64,000 nt of DNA from Gemmatimonadota bacterium. Its GTDB lineage: Bacteria; Gemmatimonadota; Gemmatimonadetes; Gemmatimonadales; GWC2-71-9. The notes below the pieces were generated by a model. That model searched no databases. It was given only the letters and a program-made list of their open reading frames with translations, and had not been told where the DNA came from. Below are positions 8,819 to 17,340 of this stretch, in pieces; the stretch's first letter is position 1, and each line of letters opens with the position of its first letter. Position numbers and translations under genes: made by a program. The stretch lies in contig JAJCZX010000038.1 in assembly GCA_029262195.1 (NCBI GenBank), positions 1 to 64,000 of the forward strand, written 5' to 3'.

Positions 8819-9001
8819 GGATGAAACTCTAACATAGCGCCCGCCGCGGGGGTAGTCTGTTCCACCCAATCCAGGGCTTCTATCGCTAGAAGAAAAGGTG
8901 ATTTGACTGGCAAATGATCTCATTCTGAAGCATTATATGGTTGTCGTTGCGCAGGGCGTTCCGAGTTGCAAATAAAGGTTCTTATCGTTCCGGAGGAGTC
9001 C

Positions 9002-9778
9002 GTGGGAACTATAGATTTCGGTAGACACAGCCAAGATTACTCGGAGTATCGCCCGGGGTTTCCCCCATCATTTTATCAACGTGTCAACGCGGTCATCCCC
9101 ATTCGAGGGACCCGCGCGTTAGACCTGGCTACCGGCCCTGGTACTGTGGCCCTGGAGTTGTGTGCACTCGGAAGCTCTGTTGTGGGTATTGACAATTCCG
9201 TCGGCCAAATAGCAGTTGCAAAACGGGCGGCCCGACAGCGGGGCATGGATAACGAGGTTCAGTTCTTCGTTAGTAGCGCCGAGAGTACGGGATTGGAAGC
9301 AAAGCCCTCTTTTGACCTTGTCACAGCGGGTCAATGCTGGCATTGGTTCGATAGTGATGCCGTATTGTCCGAGGTTGAGCGCCTTCTACGTCCGGGTGGC
9401 CTGTTGTTCATCTGCCATTTCTCTTATCTCGCTGATCAGAGCCCGGTGGCAAGAGATACCGAAGAACTTGTTCTACAATTCAATCCGTCCTGGTCCATGG
9501 CTGGCCACACCGGCACCTATCCAGAGCGGATCGATGAGGTAACTCAGAGCGGTTTTGAAGTTGTAGATGTTTTTAGTTACGAACACGATGAAGCGTTTTC
9601 CCACGCTGCGTGGCGGGGAAGAATACGAACCTGCAATGGCGTGGGCTCGGGTGGCCTTTCTCCTGCCGAAGTGACTCGCTTCGATGAGGCGTTACGGCAC
9701 CTCCTCGCGGAGAAGTATCCCGATCCGATGTCAGTTGAGCATCGCGTGTGGTGTCTGGTGGCTCGGAAACCGGAGTGA
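9002..9778 (+). CDS. Class I SAM-dependent methyltransferase
   Basis: 258 residues from GTG 9002, chosen because GGAGG sits 5 bases upstream; a TTG at 8966 lies in frame but lacks a site. Motif I is ALDLATGPGTVALEL (SAM-binding GxGxG-like loop), with an acidic motif II (VVGIDNSVGQ) and a motif IV region (FDLVTAGQCWHWFD). The QCWHWFD pattern is common in yeast Crg1/trans-aconitate-type and related Methyltransf_11 proteins. Substrate unknown. It stands alone, divergent from the permease gene. Confidence 0.8.
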   Translation: MGTIDFGRHSQDYSEYRPGFPPSFYQRVNAVIPIRGTRALDLATGPGTVALELCALGSSVVGIDNSVGQIAVAKRAARQRGMDNEVQFFVSSAESTGLEAKPSFDLVTAGQCWHWFDSDAVLSEVERLLRPGGLLFICHFSYLADQSPVARDTEELVLQFNPSWSMAGHTGTYPERIDEVTQSGFEVVDVFSYEHDEAFSHAAWRGRIRTCNGVGSGGLSPAEVTRFDEALRHLLAEKYPDPMSVEHRVWCLVARKPE

Positions 9779-10138
9779 ATTTGGTCTTTTTATATTTTTC
9801 CGCACGGCGGAGTGATGCTACTCTTGAGGTTCCCTTGACCGCCCGATCGTCGTATCCCTGCACCACTGAACAAGACCATACTGCTCGGCCTCACGCTGCT
9901 CCTGGCGTGCACACAGTGGAGCGATATTTCGGCGCCGTGCCCGGGCACCTAGTAGGTGTTTATGTCGGCACTAACCTCGCCGAGGTCGGCGACGATCCGA
10001 TTGATTCCCTGGGATTCTCGAGAATGCGGTCGCGCCACAGGGCGTTGTGGGGATTCGAACAACTATTCGATGACATGATGATAACAATGTCAAAGAAATT
10101 GAAATCACAGACTCCCGGTCTTTTTTGATAACCTGACC
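9779..10138 (+). other. 360-bp interval with a possible broken lipoprotein gene
   Basis: From 9866 one frame reads LNKTILLGLTLLLACTQ, a convincing lipoprotein signal with a CTG where a start is expected, and ends at a stop near 9952. A different frame then reads GHLVGVYVGTNLAEVGDDPI to a TGA at 10126-10128. Together these could be one decayed lipoprotein gene with a frameshift. No family was recognised, so this is only a suggestion. Confidence 0.25.
10109..10126 (+). terminator. Short hairpin followed by a T run
   Basis: AGAC (10109-10112) and GTCT (10118-10121) pair around a 5-base loop and run into TTTTT. The stem has only 4 base pairs, so a terminator call is weak. It lies 12 bases before the next methyltransferase start. 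Confidence 0.25.
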
Positions 10139-10849
10139 ATGTTTTCAAAATCAGCAGAATTCTATGACCTGATATACCGGTCCTTCAAAGACTACGCGGG
10201 GGAGTCCGCGGAAATAGCGTCTATGATTCGCGATCGACTTCCCCAAGCGAAATCGGTGCTGGACGTCGCCTGCGGCACGGGAGAACATGCAAAACATTTG
10301 AGTACCTCGCACGGTTTTTTGGTTGACGGTATTGATCTTGACGCCGCGATGGTGGAAATAGCCAGGGCAAAGGATTCGAAGGGGACGTACGATTGCGCGG
10401 ACATGTGTGATTTCTCGCTTGACCGATCCTACGACGTCATACTCTGTTTGTTCAGCTCCATCGGATACGCCAAAACTCTCGACAAAGTTGTCGCTGCTTT
10501 CAGCAGGTTTCGAAACCATTTGAGGCCGGGCGGAATAATTGTGGTCGAGCCGTGGTTCGCGCCGGAAGACATGAAACCGGGGTTCCTCTCGATGAAAACG
10601 GCCGAGGACGATGAACACAAAGTTTGCCGCCTCTCGTTTAACGAAATCGACGGCCGCATTTCTCTTGTCCATTTCGAGTATCTGATCGGCGGTCCCGGAG
10701 GGATTCAACATCTCAGAGAAACTCATGAACTGGGTTTATTCACCAGGGCAGAAATGGAAGCGGCATTCCGGAAGGTCGGCTTTTTCGCGACCTATGATGC
10801 CGAGGGTCTTTCAGGGCGCGGGGTGTGGGTTGTGGAAGCCGCAGGCTAG
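10139..10849 (+). CDS. Class I SAM-dependent methyltransferase
   Basis: 236 residues. Motif I is SVLDVACGTGEHAKHL, motif II VDGIDLDAAMVEIAR, and the post-motif region reads YDVILCLFSSIGY then LRPGGIIVVEPW. The FSSIGY and VVEPWF elements and the overall length match the group containing the sugar N,N-dimethyltransferases DesVI/TylM1 and glycine-type N-methyltransferases. No sugar-biosynthesis genes are nearby, so the substrate is open. The ATG at 10139 begins MFSKSAEFYDLIY, the usual N-terminus of this group. Confidence 0.8.
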   Translation: MFSKSAEFYDLIYRSFKDYAGESAEIASMIRDRLPQAKSVLDVACGTGEHAKHLSTSHGFLVDGIDLDAAMVEIARAKDSKGTYDCADMCDFSLDRSYDVILCLFSSIGYAKTLDKVVAAFSRFRNHLRPGGIIVVEPWFAPEDMKPGFLSMKTAEDDEHKVCRLSFNEIDGRISLVHFEYLIGGPGGIQHLRETHELGLFTRAEMEAAFRKVGFFATYDAEGLSGRGVWVVEAAG

Positions 10850-10886
10850 ATTGCCCACCCACACTGTTGACCTAAAAAGGCACCTT

Positions 10887-11174
10887 ATGGCACTTACTAT
10901 AGTAGCGAGTATTCGAGCTGAATCCGGCAAGGAAACTTTCCTTGAAGCCGAGTTGCAAAAGCTGGTGGAACTCACGAGGAAGGAAGCTGGATGCATTCAG
11001 TATGATCTCCATAGGAACAACGAAGAACCGGGACATTTCCTCTTTTTCGAGAATTGGGACAGCCGGGATCTGTGGCAGGCACATATGGAATCGGACCATA
11101 TCGCGGCATATAAGACTGCTACTGAAGGTGCCGTGGCCGAATTTCTCCTTCACGAGATGGACCGTATCGCCTGA
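10887..11174 (+). CDS. ABM-fold (antibiotic biosynthesis monooxygenase-like) protein
   Basis: 95 residues from ATG 10887, with AAAAGG 6 bases upstream. The pattern is that of the dimeric alpha+beta barrel ABM family: ALTIVASIRAESGKETFLEA, then EAGCIQYDLHRNNEEPGHFL and FFENWDSRDLWQAHMESDH. Members include quinol monooxygenase YgiN and LsrG-like isomerases. Size and motifs fit a small stand-alone member, but the reaction cannot be told. It follows the methyltransferase by 37 bases and may share its transcript. Confidence 0.82.
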   Translation: MALTIVASIRAESGKETFLEAELQKLVELTRKEAGCIQYDLHRNNEEPGHFLFFENWDSRDLWQAHMESDHIAAYKTATEGAVAEFLLHEMDRIA

Positions 11175-11232
11175 GGCGGTCGATTTTGTAATGACTGATC
11201 AAAGGGCCTTCGCTGCCTGTTATGTTTGTACA

Positions 11233-11712
11233 ATGGGGAAGACAACTTTTTGGATCGCGGCCATCGTCTGCCTTGGCGCCACGGTTTCGTGTCGTCGGCC
11301 ACCTGCGAACAGTGAGGCAGGAGATTCCGTGTTGGTTGAACCGCTCGGGGATACAAGGCTCCCGCTCAAAGAGATTATGGTCGGCCTCGAAAACGATCTG
11401 GCCCGTGTATCTGGTGGACTCTGGCGTGAAGACACAGGGTCCATTCGAGAAGGAGCGAGACGCGTCGCCGACCACCCCCGGGTGGTGCGAAACCAAATGA
11501 GCGCAATTCAAGCCGCCCTGGCTGATGACTTTGCAGCTTTCGCCGGGTTAGATCAAGTTGTTCACCGTTCCGCCGTCGAGCTGGTCGAAGCAGTCGACTC
11601 AAGTAGAACGACGGAAGAAATGTTCGAAATCTTCCTTCGAATCCAACGCGGATGTGTATCCTGTCACGAAACCTTTCGGGAGAGGGTAGGGGAGGCGTTG
11701 GGGTCGTTTTGA
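11233..11712 (+). CDS. Lipoprotein cytochrome c with C-terminal haem site (c'/c556-like)
   Basis: 159 residues from ATG 11233. A lipoprotein signal ends ATVSC (lipobox Cys20). The single haem motif CVSCH (Cys141, Cys144, His145) is near the C-terminus, as in class II four-helix-bundle cytochromes (c' and c556), and the body is helical (MVGLENDLARVSGGL, AIQAALADDFAAFA). It would be membrane-anchored in the periplasm and carry electrons or bind small ligands. An in-frame ATG at 11191 would put 14 residues before the signal and is less likely. Confidence 0.75.
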   Translation: MGKTTFWIAAIVCLGATVSCRRPPANSEAGDSVLVEPLGDTRLPLKEIMVGLENDLARVSGGLWREDTGSIREGARRVADHPRVVRNQMSAIQAALADDFAAFAGLDQVVHRSAVELVEAVDSSRTTEEMFEIFLRIQRGCVSCHETFRERVGEALGSF

Positions 11713-11883
11713 CTCCATCTGCCACCATGAATTATGAGGCGTTCGTTCTCTGGGAGTGGTTGGCCCTTCTGCTGAGTGTCGATTCACCTTCTGCCTATAA
11801 GGGGTGTGCAGAGCGTCACCGCCTCGAGAATTCTCAGATTGGAAATCCCGAACCCCTGATCGAGTCGACTAGAGTGTGAGCGG

Positions 11884-12462
11884 TTGAGTAGCGATCAATC
11901 GGGGTTACCGCTCAAGTTGGAAGACCCCACCGCCAGGCGTGCTGACTCCTATCGGGCACTCGTCGCCGAGTTTGTCGAACGGGGGGAAGACCTTGTTCCG
12001 TTTCCGCTGCAGTTCGAACATACCGACTTCGACGCGTTTCTTGCCCGAATGGCTTCCTGCTCGCGAGGTGAGGGAATTGCTCCGGGATTTGTTGCCCACT
12101 CCACTTTCTGGCTCGTTCGCGACAACCAGGACGTCGTTGGAGTTTCGAACCTTCGTCACGCCCTCACGGACTCGTTGCGGAGGGAAGGAGGGCATGTGGG
12201 CTATGGAGTGCGTCCCAGTGCGCGTGGCAACGGCTATGCCACGGAGTTGCTGCGCCAGACGCTTGCCAGGGCTGAGAGACTTGGTTTAGATCGAGTCCTG
12301 GTGACGTGTGATAAGGACAACGAGGCTTCCGCCCGGGTCATTCTTCGCAATGGCGGCGTACTGGATTCGGAAGAATTCCTTACCAAAATTGGCGGTATTC
12401 TCCAAAGATACTGGATCTCGATTCCATATAAATCGACCTTAAACAGTTGCCTTTCTTTGTAG
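11884..12462 (+). CDS. GNAT-family N-acetyltransferase
   Basis: 192 residues. The acetyl-CoA loop reads GHVGYGVRPSARGNGYATEL (R/Q-x-x-G-x-G/A motif), followed by the helix LLRQTLARAERLGLDRVLVT and the family ending CDKDNEASARVILRNGG. The central strand FWLVRDNQDVVGVSNLRH is also typical. The N-terminal 70 residues include a region (FERGEDLVPFPLQ-like) seen in COG3981-type acetyltransferases. Start TTG 11884 is not well supported; a TAGAGT hexamer lies 8 bases before it. Substrate unknown. Confidence 0.82.
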   Translation: MSSDQSGLPLKLEDPTARRADSYRALVAEFVERGEDLVPFPLQFEHTDFDAFLARMASCSRGEGIAPGFVAHSTFWLVRDNQDVVGVSNLRHALTDSLRREGGHVGYGVRPSARGNGYATELLRQTLARAERLGLDRVLVTCDKDNEASARVILRNGGVLDSEEFLTKIGGILQRYWISIPYKSTLNSCLSL

Positions 12463-12478
12463 CGCAAAGTACTTTGCG
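12463..12478. repeat. Perfect 16-bp palindrome
   Basis: CGCAAAGTACTTTGCG is its own reverse complement and begins directly after the GNAT stop codon. There is no T run, so it could be a terminator stem or an operator half-site pair for the gene at 12540. Confidence 0.45.
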
Positions 12479-12539
12479 TTAACCTGCCGCATCCCAGGGC
12501 ATCACTTAAGAAAAACCTGAGCTTTCCAGGAGGCGATTC

Positions 12540-13070
12540 ATGGTCGCTAACACCATTTTCAGGCGCCTACGCGGCGCGTTGGGCAACGCTGTAGTTTGGG
12601 GAGGCGCCTGGTTTACCGGAGCGCTCGCTCTATTCGGCACCCTGCGGGTGGTCGGCGTATTTGATTTTTCCTGGGGTGCCATACTGTTCACCTCTTTTCA
12701 AGCCGGAGTCGTCGGTGGCGTTGCGGGAGGGTTCTTCGCAACTGTGATAGGCCTTCTGTACCGAGGGCGCCGGTTATCCGAACTCAACTGGGTGCGTTTT
12801 GGTTTGGGCGGAGCTGTGGTTACCGGAATTTTCGTACCTTTATTCCTGCAGGCGATGAATTTGCTTTCGGGAGATGGGATGGTACCCTGGGCACTGGTCC
12901 TGGACGATATCCCTCTGGTAGCGGTATTCGGCGGGCTTGCAGCCGGCGGCTCATTGAGAATTGCGCAGTATGCAGAAAAAGCGCTTCCTGACGGGGCTCG
13001 GGATAGATTGGAGGCTGGACAGAGCGTGGCGGAACACACTGTTTTAGAGAAAGACAAGGTCACGCTTTGA
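12540..13070 (+). CDS. Four-helix membrane protein of unknown function
   Basis: 176 residues with hydrophobic helices at about 18-38, 43-73, 86-108 and 115-140, a basic start (IFRRLRG), and a soluble acidic/basic tail of about 35 residues. It has no recognised motif. A strong AGGAGG site lies 6 bases before the ATG. It sits alone between a GNAT and a secreted propeller gene. Confidence 0.6.
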   Translation: MVANTIFRRLRGALGNAVVWGGAWFTGALALFGTLRVVGVFDFSWGAILFTSFQAGVVGGVAGGFFATVIGLLYRGRRLSELNWVRFGLGGAVVTGIFVPLFLQAMNLLSGDGMVPWALVLDDIPLVAVFGGLAAGGSLRIAQYAEKALPDGARDRLEAGQSVAEHTVLEKDKVTL

Positions 13071-13195
13071 AGGCTGCCCAGGCAAAATTCATGGGCTGTT
13101 GTTTTGACGGATCCTTGTTCTGACGTACATCATGGATGTTGGAATTGCCGTCGCAGTCTCCTCTCGATGGCTTACCCAATGTCGACGGAGGTGGT

Positions 13196-14428
13196 ATGAC
13201 GACGATGGAGAAGCCGGTGCCCAACCGGAAGAGTCTCTCAGGACTGGTGTTAACCCTTTGTGTCTTCGTTTTTTCCGCGATTCCGACTAAGGCCCAGGAT
13301 ACCGTGGACAACCCGCGACCTGTATGGAACGCCGAAGAAGGCTTTCGCTTTTCCGAGGCACCGTCACTGCTGATCGGCAACGAACTGGATGAGATGTACC
13401 AGTTCTTTCGCGTAGCGGGGGCCGCACGACTGAGTGACGGACGCATCGTAGTAGCTGATGGAGGAAGTCGCTCGCTCCGTTTTTTCGACCAGACCGGCGA
13501 ATTCCTTAACTCGGTGGGTAGGCAGGGTGGTGGCCCCGGGGAGTTTCAAGACCTTTCCAAATTCTTTCTCGTCGCGGGCGATACCATCGTAGCGGGGGAC
13601 CGGCGAGACCTTTCTTACTTTTCGGAGTCCGGGCAATACCTGATGCGACGCGGAGGTCTCAACGACGACATGCGGGCCTCGCTTCGGTTCAGGGACGTTG
13701 TCGCGGCTTTTGACGGGAGCGGGTTGCGAGTCACTGCATCGGTGCCGATGCGCCCGGAGCCTCGCCCCGGCGGTGGTGCCTGGATTGAGCCTGTGGGTGT
13801 TTCGTTCATCGACGGAGACAACCAGGAAGTACGGTCGCTCGGCATGCTACCCGGCATGGAAGTAACCATGTCAGAAGGCCGACCTCGCCCCCCATGGTTC
13901 GGAGCGACGTCGGCATTTGCAAGTGATGGTGAGTTGTTCTATACCGGGCTCGGCACCGAGTACTCTATTCGGGTTTTTGATCGCGGTGGCCAACTGGTGC
14001 GAACAATCCGCAGGGCATGGGAACCGCAGTCCGTTAGTGGAAGTGACATTGACGAGTACGTACGCGAGTGGGGCAAACGTTGGATCAGGTCGACTGGGAC
14101 CGAAGCCGAAGCCGAACGCCGATCTCTGCGGGCCGATCCGTATGCGGAGAGGGTGCCAGCCTTTTCGCAGTTCGTCGCTGATCGCGCGGGGCGGCTCTGG
14201 GTCCGAGAAGCCAACCTGGCCGACGCGCCTGGCGCCGGGCAACTCAACACGCGGTCGCTGGTACCGAGTACGTGGAGTGTTTTTAACTCTGAAGGCCGGT
14301 GGCTGGGAGATGTTGTCATGCCTGCTCGGTTCAAGCCTACCGATATCGGTGCCGACTATGTGCTTGGCACGGTCACCGATGGAAATGGGGTTGAGATGGT
14401 GGCAATGTTTGCCTTGGAAAACAGGTAG
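13196..14428 (+). CDS. Secreted six-bladed beta-propeller protein
   Basis: 410 residues from ATG 13196 (GGAGGT just upstream; ATG 13205 also possible). A signal peptide (LSGLVLTLCVFVFSAIPTKA) ends before QDTVDN. The mature protein has NHL/TolB-type propeller repeats: AARLSDGRIVVADGGSRSLR, then FFDQTGEFLNSVGRQGGGPGEF, with a C-terminal WSVFNSEGRWLGDVVMP blade. The GRxGxGPGEF signature with an unknown function is very common in secreted proteins of Gemmatimonadota and relatives. It probably acts in the periplasm or outside the cell; ligand unknown. A partial second copy follows at 14561. Confidence 0.8.
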   Translation: MTTMEKPVPNRKSLSGLVLTLCVFVFSAIPTKAQDTVDNPRPVWNAEEGFRFSEAPSLLIGNELDEMYQFFRVAGAARLSDGRIVVADGGSRSLRFFDQTGEFLNSVGRQGGGPGEFQDLSKFFLVAGDTIVAGDRRDLSYFSESGQYLMRRGGLNDDMRASLRFRDVVAAFDGSGLRVTASVPMRPEPRPGGGAWIEPVGVSFIDGDNQEVRSLGMLPGMEVTMSEGRPRPPWFGATSAFASDGELFYTGLGTEYSIRVFDRGGQLVRTIRRAWEPQSVSGSDIDEYVREWGKRWIRSTGTEAEAERRSLRADPYAERVPAFSQFVADRAGRLWVREANLADAPGAGQLNTRSLVPSTWSVFNSEGRWLGDVVMPARFKPTDIGADYVLGTVTDGNGVEMVAMFALENR

Positions 14429-14560
14429 TTGAACCGACAGTGATGCCCTCGACGTATGACGCTTAGTCACGATCCAGGGCCAGGGAAGGAAGTGGGAATG
14501 GTGTCTTCTCTGGCTTCGACACGACATTGTCGACTGGTTGATAGGATGCCTCGTGGATGT

Positions 14561-14704
14561 CGAGAATGGACCGTGTTGGATCCGGATGGGCGTTGGCTCG
14601 GCACATCGGATACGCCGGAAGGGGTATCCATTAGAACTATCACCTGCGGTTTCATCGGTGAACTGGATGTGCCGTTCGTTGTGGTTCACTGGATTGACAG
14701 ACCG
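14561..14704 (+). pseudogene. C-terminal fragment of a second beta-propeller gene
   Basis: This frame reads REWTVLDPDGRWLGTSDTPE and, further on, GELDVPFVVVHWIDRP. That closely parallels the end of the preceding propeller gene (WSVFNSEGRWLGDV ... NGVEMVAMFALENR) and typical family ends. No start codon or upstream blades in frame were seen, and the frame continues into shadow of the next lipoprotein gene. It looks like the surviving tail of a tandem paralogue. Confidence 0.55.
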
Positions 14705-14720
14705 TATGGTGGGAGTCGCG

Positions 14721-15035
14721 ATGGTTCGGTGGGCTGCAATCCCCGGTGTCATGATCCTCCTGCAGAGTGCCTGTTACACGTGGCAGAAGCTAGACACCGC
14801 ACCCGCTGCCGAGTCCTTGCCGTCCAGGGTTCGCATAGTACTGATTGACAGCACGCATGTTGTCTTGACCGAAACATCATTGGGTTCTGATTCACTTTTC
14901 GGTCTGTTGACCGAGGGTTTCCAACCAGCGAATCCTCCCCGAGTTGCTTACTCTCTCGATCGAGTGGCTAGTTGGGAGTGGGAGCGTTTTAGTCCGACGC
15001 GTACAATCGGAGGTTTCGTGCGGTACCTGCGATAA
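14721..15035 (+). CDS. Small lipoprotein
   Basis: 104 residues from ATG 14721, preceded by GGGAG 5 bases upstream. The signal MVRWAAIPGVMILLQSAC has a lipobox ending at Cys18. The mature region is beta-rich (SRVRIVLIDSTHVVLTETSL) and resembles short lipoproteins that accompany propeller genes in Gemmatimonadota, with a dSLfGl element in the middle. It is probably anchored in a membrane facing the periplasm. Function unknown. Confidence 0.6.
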   Translation: MVRWAAIPGVMILLQSACYTWQKLDTAPAAESLPSRVRIVLIDSTHVVLTETSLGSDSLFGLLTEGFQPANPPRVAYSLDRVASWEWERFSPTRTIGGFVRYLR

Positions 15036-15209
15036 CCTTGGGACTACTCTACCTGATTGCGTGTAACGGTGAAAGGTGTGAGGCGCATGAACAGTAATGT
15101 GGCGAGTTTGATTGGCAGCTCGACCCCCCTACCGGACGTCAGAGCGGCGCGGACAAAACTACTGGGCCGCCTGGCTCTTCTGGCGGTTGCTGCGCTCTGG
15201 TCTCTTTCC

Positions 15210-16250
15210 TCAGTTTGTCGGTGGTATCAGCAGCCTTCGAACTATAACCCGTCCCTCAAAGTCCCGTCCCATGGTACCCCGATGGGTATTGAAATAAACG
15301 ACGTCTTTGGTAGAGTTGGTGGCGATTCCATTCGGTTCTTCGATCGTGGATACACCAACCGGCCCGTCATCATATCCCGGCCTTCCGTTTCCGCTGACAA
15401 TTCCGAAGGCACCGGTCTCAAGTTCCACCCTGTAGATCACATGGTCCCATATTTTGTTCACGTACAAAGCTCCCCCCGCGACAACCGCATGTGAGTTGGC
15501 TGCCCGCCCGGGGAGCTCGGCAAGAATCTCGACATCACCGTCCGGCGTCCACTTGAAGACCTTCCCACTACCGAGGTCAGAGACGTAAATGTTGCCGACA
15601 TCGTCCATGGTGACCCCGTTGGGCTGAGTCATTTCGTCGTGGCGAAGCACTATTTCGGCGGGCCCCCCTTCCGAGCCAACCCGAGCCAGATATTTGCCCC
15701 GGTGGTTCGCAACGATGAAGTCTCCGGTTGGCCGTTGTAGAATCCCAACAGGGCCGTCCAATCCATCTTCCGCGAAGACTGTACGTGTTCCGTCCGGGCT
15801 AATGCGATAGATCTTGTTTTCCGTCCAGTCGCATTGCAAAAGGTCGCCGGTGTCGAGTACCAGGTTCCCGGATGCCGAAACAAACTCTCCGTTCAAAAGG
15901 GTTGTTTCTCCATTCGGAGCGGTCTTCCAAACGGATTCGCTGAAATTGGTGTTGAAGATGCTTCCGTCCTGGTCTATAGACATGCCCCCGATCCCCCCGG
16001 ACGACAGCATCTCGATGCTGGTGGGCACCGTTTCAGTAAAATGCTCGGGGATCGGAGAACCGTCAGACATCGTTCCCGGCGCGTTCAGTATTCGTTCGTC
16101 GGCGCTAGGCCTCGTTGCATCAACAGGAGGCAGGCCATCTGGAGAACATGCTGTGAGTGCTATCAAGCCACCGAAAAAAACACCGAGTGTTGAGGTGCCA
16201 GTGGTTTGGCGGACCGGGGCGGGATTCGGATCGTCGGGTTTCACGTACAC
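15210..16250 (-). CDS. SMP-30/NHL-type beta-propeller lipoprotein
   Basis: 346 residues. After a 20-residue N-terminal extension comes a hydrophobic segment (TSTLGVFFGGLIALTAC) with lipobox Cys35. The rest is a propeller with blades such as GGMSIDQDGSIFNTNFSESV, QPNGVTMDDVGNIYVSDLGS and EEPNGIATNSTKDVVYFNTH. The phrase PNGV/I near strand ends is typical of SMP-30/gluconolactonase-like and strictosidine-synthase-like folds. A lactonase activity is possible but metal ligands were not traced. The start codon is GTG with AAGAGG upstream. Confidence 0.72.
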   Translation of the reverse strand: MYVKPDDPNPAPVRQTTGTSTLGVFFGGLIALTACSPDGLPPVDATRPSADERILNAPGTMSDGSPIPEHFTETVPTSIEMLSSGGIGGMSIDQDGSIFNTNFSESVWKTAPNGETTLLNGEFVSASGNLVLDTGDLLQCDWTENKIYRISPDGTRTVFAEDGLDGPVGILQRPTGDFIVANHRGKYLARVGSEGGPAEIVLRHDEMTQPNGVTMDDVGNIYVSDLGSGKVFKWTPDGDVEILAELPGRAANSHAVVAGGALYVNKIWDHVIYRVELETGAFGIVSGNGRPGYDDGPVGVSTIEEPNGIATNSTKDVVYFNTHRGTMGRDFEGRVIVRRLLIPPTN

Positions 16251-16335
16251 CTCTTTCGAAATACGGCGCGGATAGCTTGGTTGTTAACAAAAGCAGCTGG
16301 TTGCGGGTAATTGATTATTCAAATATCGCGCAAGT

Positions 16336-16356
16336 AGTATATACAAATAGTATATA
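16336..16356. repeat. AGTATATA repeats in an AT-rich divergent intergenic region
   Basis: AGTATATA occurs at 16336-16343 and 16349-16356 and again at 16427-16434, all within the 196-base gap between divergent genes (propeller lipoprotein to the left, GNAT to the right). The spacing of 13 bases between the first two puts them roughly on one face of the helix apart; they may be regulatory sites or -10 elements. Confidence 0.35.
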
Positions 16357-16409
16357 TAAAACAACATGGCGTTACCCATTGCAACTCTAACATGTGGCGC
16401 CAAAGCAAG

Positions 16410-16438
16410 TTGGAGACCGTACGGGCAGTATATATAAT
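16410..16438 (+). promoter_or_regulatory. Candidate sigma70-type promoter for the 16447 operon
   Basis: TTGGAG (16410-16415), a 17-base spacer and a perfect TATAAT (16433-16438). Transcription would begin near 16445, almost at the TTG start of the GNAT gene at 16447. Confidence 0.4.
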
Positions 16439-16446
16439 GACGCCCA

Positions 16447-17043
16447 TTGAAAACCTTACGGCCTCGGCATGGAAAGGGTCAATTGTCCGATTTCAACGAG
16501 AACCCGCTGGGAGCAGTCAAATGGGGTTTTACTACGCGTCGTCTGCGCGCAGAACCATGGCATTCACATGCTGGAGACAATCCAGGGCTCACGGCGACGG
16601 TGAAACGGTTGCTCACACCCGAAGTAACCGCATCGTTGCCTGGCAGTTGGCAAGGGGCGTATGACGAGAATCGGGTGAAACAGTGGATCGCCGATCGAGA
16701 TGATGAGGGAACCACTCTTTTGATATGCGAAAACGGTACCTTTGAACCGGTTGGCTTACTCCTGGTTCACGCCTCAAGAAGCGGCGGTGACTCAGATATC
16801 GAGTTGAGGGTGGGGTATTTACTCGGAAAAGAATTCTGGGGAATGGGCTATGGCACCGAACTGCTTGTTGGCCTGGTCGGATGGGCTCGGGCCATTGGAG
16901 TAGGGTCGATTGTGGCTGGCGTTTCGGGAGACAATATCGCTTCCCGCAAAGTTCTGGAGAAATCCGACTTCGTGCGGTGCGACAGTACCAGTGGAACCGA
17001 GTTGTTTTATCAAATTCGCTTTGATCAGAAGAGAGAGAAATGA
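16447..17043 (+). CDS. GNAT-family N-acetyltransferase (RimJ/RimL type)
   Basis: 198 residues if it starts at TTG 16447; a second in-frame TTG lies at 16483. It has the RimJ/L pattern: RRLRAEPW near the start, then FEPVGLLLVH and IELRVGYLLGKEFWGMGYGT, and an ending of VAGVSGDNIASRKVLEKSDF. The acetyl-CoA loop is GKEFWGMGYGTELL. It heads a tightly packed run of small genes and overlaps the YciI-like gene by ATGA. Acceptor unknown. Confidence 0.78.
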   Translation: MKTLRPRHGKGQLSDFNENPLGAVKWGFTTRRLRAEPWHSHAGDNPGLTATVKRLLTPEVTASLPGSWQGAYDENRVKQWIADRDDEGTTLLICENGTFEPVGLLLVHASRSGGDSDIELRVGYLLGKEFWGMGYGTELLVGLVGWARAIGVGSIVAGVSGDNIASRKVLEKSDFVRCDSTSGTELFYQIRFDQKREK

Positions 17044-17321
17044 AAAAATTTATGCTGTTGCACTTCGGATTTGAGACGCCAACGCCGGAAATAATGGAGG
17101 CGTGGAATAATTGGTTCGAATCGATCAAAGACATCGAGGTTGAGCGGGGCGGGTTCAAGTCAGGAAGGGAGATTTCGAAAGATGGTGCCACCGATCTCCC
17201 CTGGGGGCCGGGCTGTATTACAGCGTACAACATTATTGAAGCCGAAGACATGGCTGCGGCGGAGAAAGTCGCTCAAGAGAATCCGTTTATAACGAGCATT
17301 CGGGTGTATGAACTGAGGTAG
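17040..17321 (+). CDS. YciI-like (DGPF domain) protein
   Basis: 93 residues beginning MKKFMLLHFGFETPTPEIME, followed by FKSGREISKDGATDLPWGPG and an ending AQENPFITSIRVYELR. This is the ferredoxin-like YCII/PhnB-type alpha+beta fold; small family members include muconolactone-isomerase-like dimers. It starts inside the preceding GNAT stop (ATGA), so the two are coupled. Function unknown. Confidence 0.75.
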   Translation: MKKFMLLHFGFETPTPEIMEAWNNWFESIKDIEVERGGFKSGREISKDGATDLPWGPGCITAYNIIEAEDMAAAEKVAQENPFITSIRVYELR

Positions 17322-17340
17322 GCGTGCCCTGATCTTACCA

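Noticed and set aside
6803-8837. Long plus-strand open frames opposite the SLC12-type permease gene
   Set aside because: They lie wholly within a well-supported minus-strand gene, have low-complexity composition and no ribosome-binding sites.
10139-10849. Sugar N-methyltransferase for a secondary-metabolite cluster
   Set aside because: No glycosyltransferase, aminotransferase or polyketide genes nearby; only the general fold is supported.
13871-14752. 293-codon minus-strand frame opposite the propeller gene
   Set aside because: Antisense shadow of a clear secreted beta-propeller gene; its own peptide has no recognisable fold.
15057-15494. Plus-strand frame with a hydrophobic stretch near 15110-15230
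   Set aside because: Mostly antisense to the NHL lipoprotein gene, no good ribosome-binding site, no family signal.
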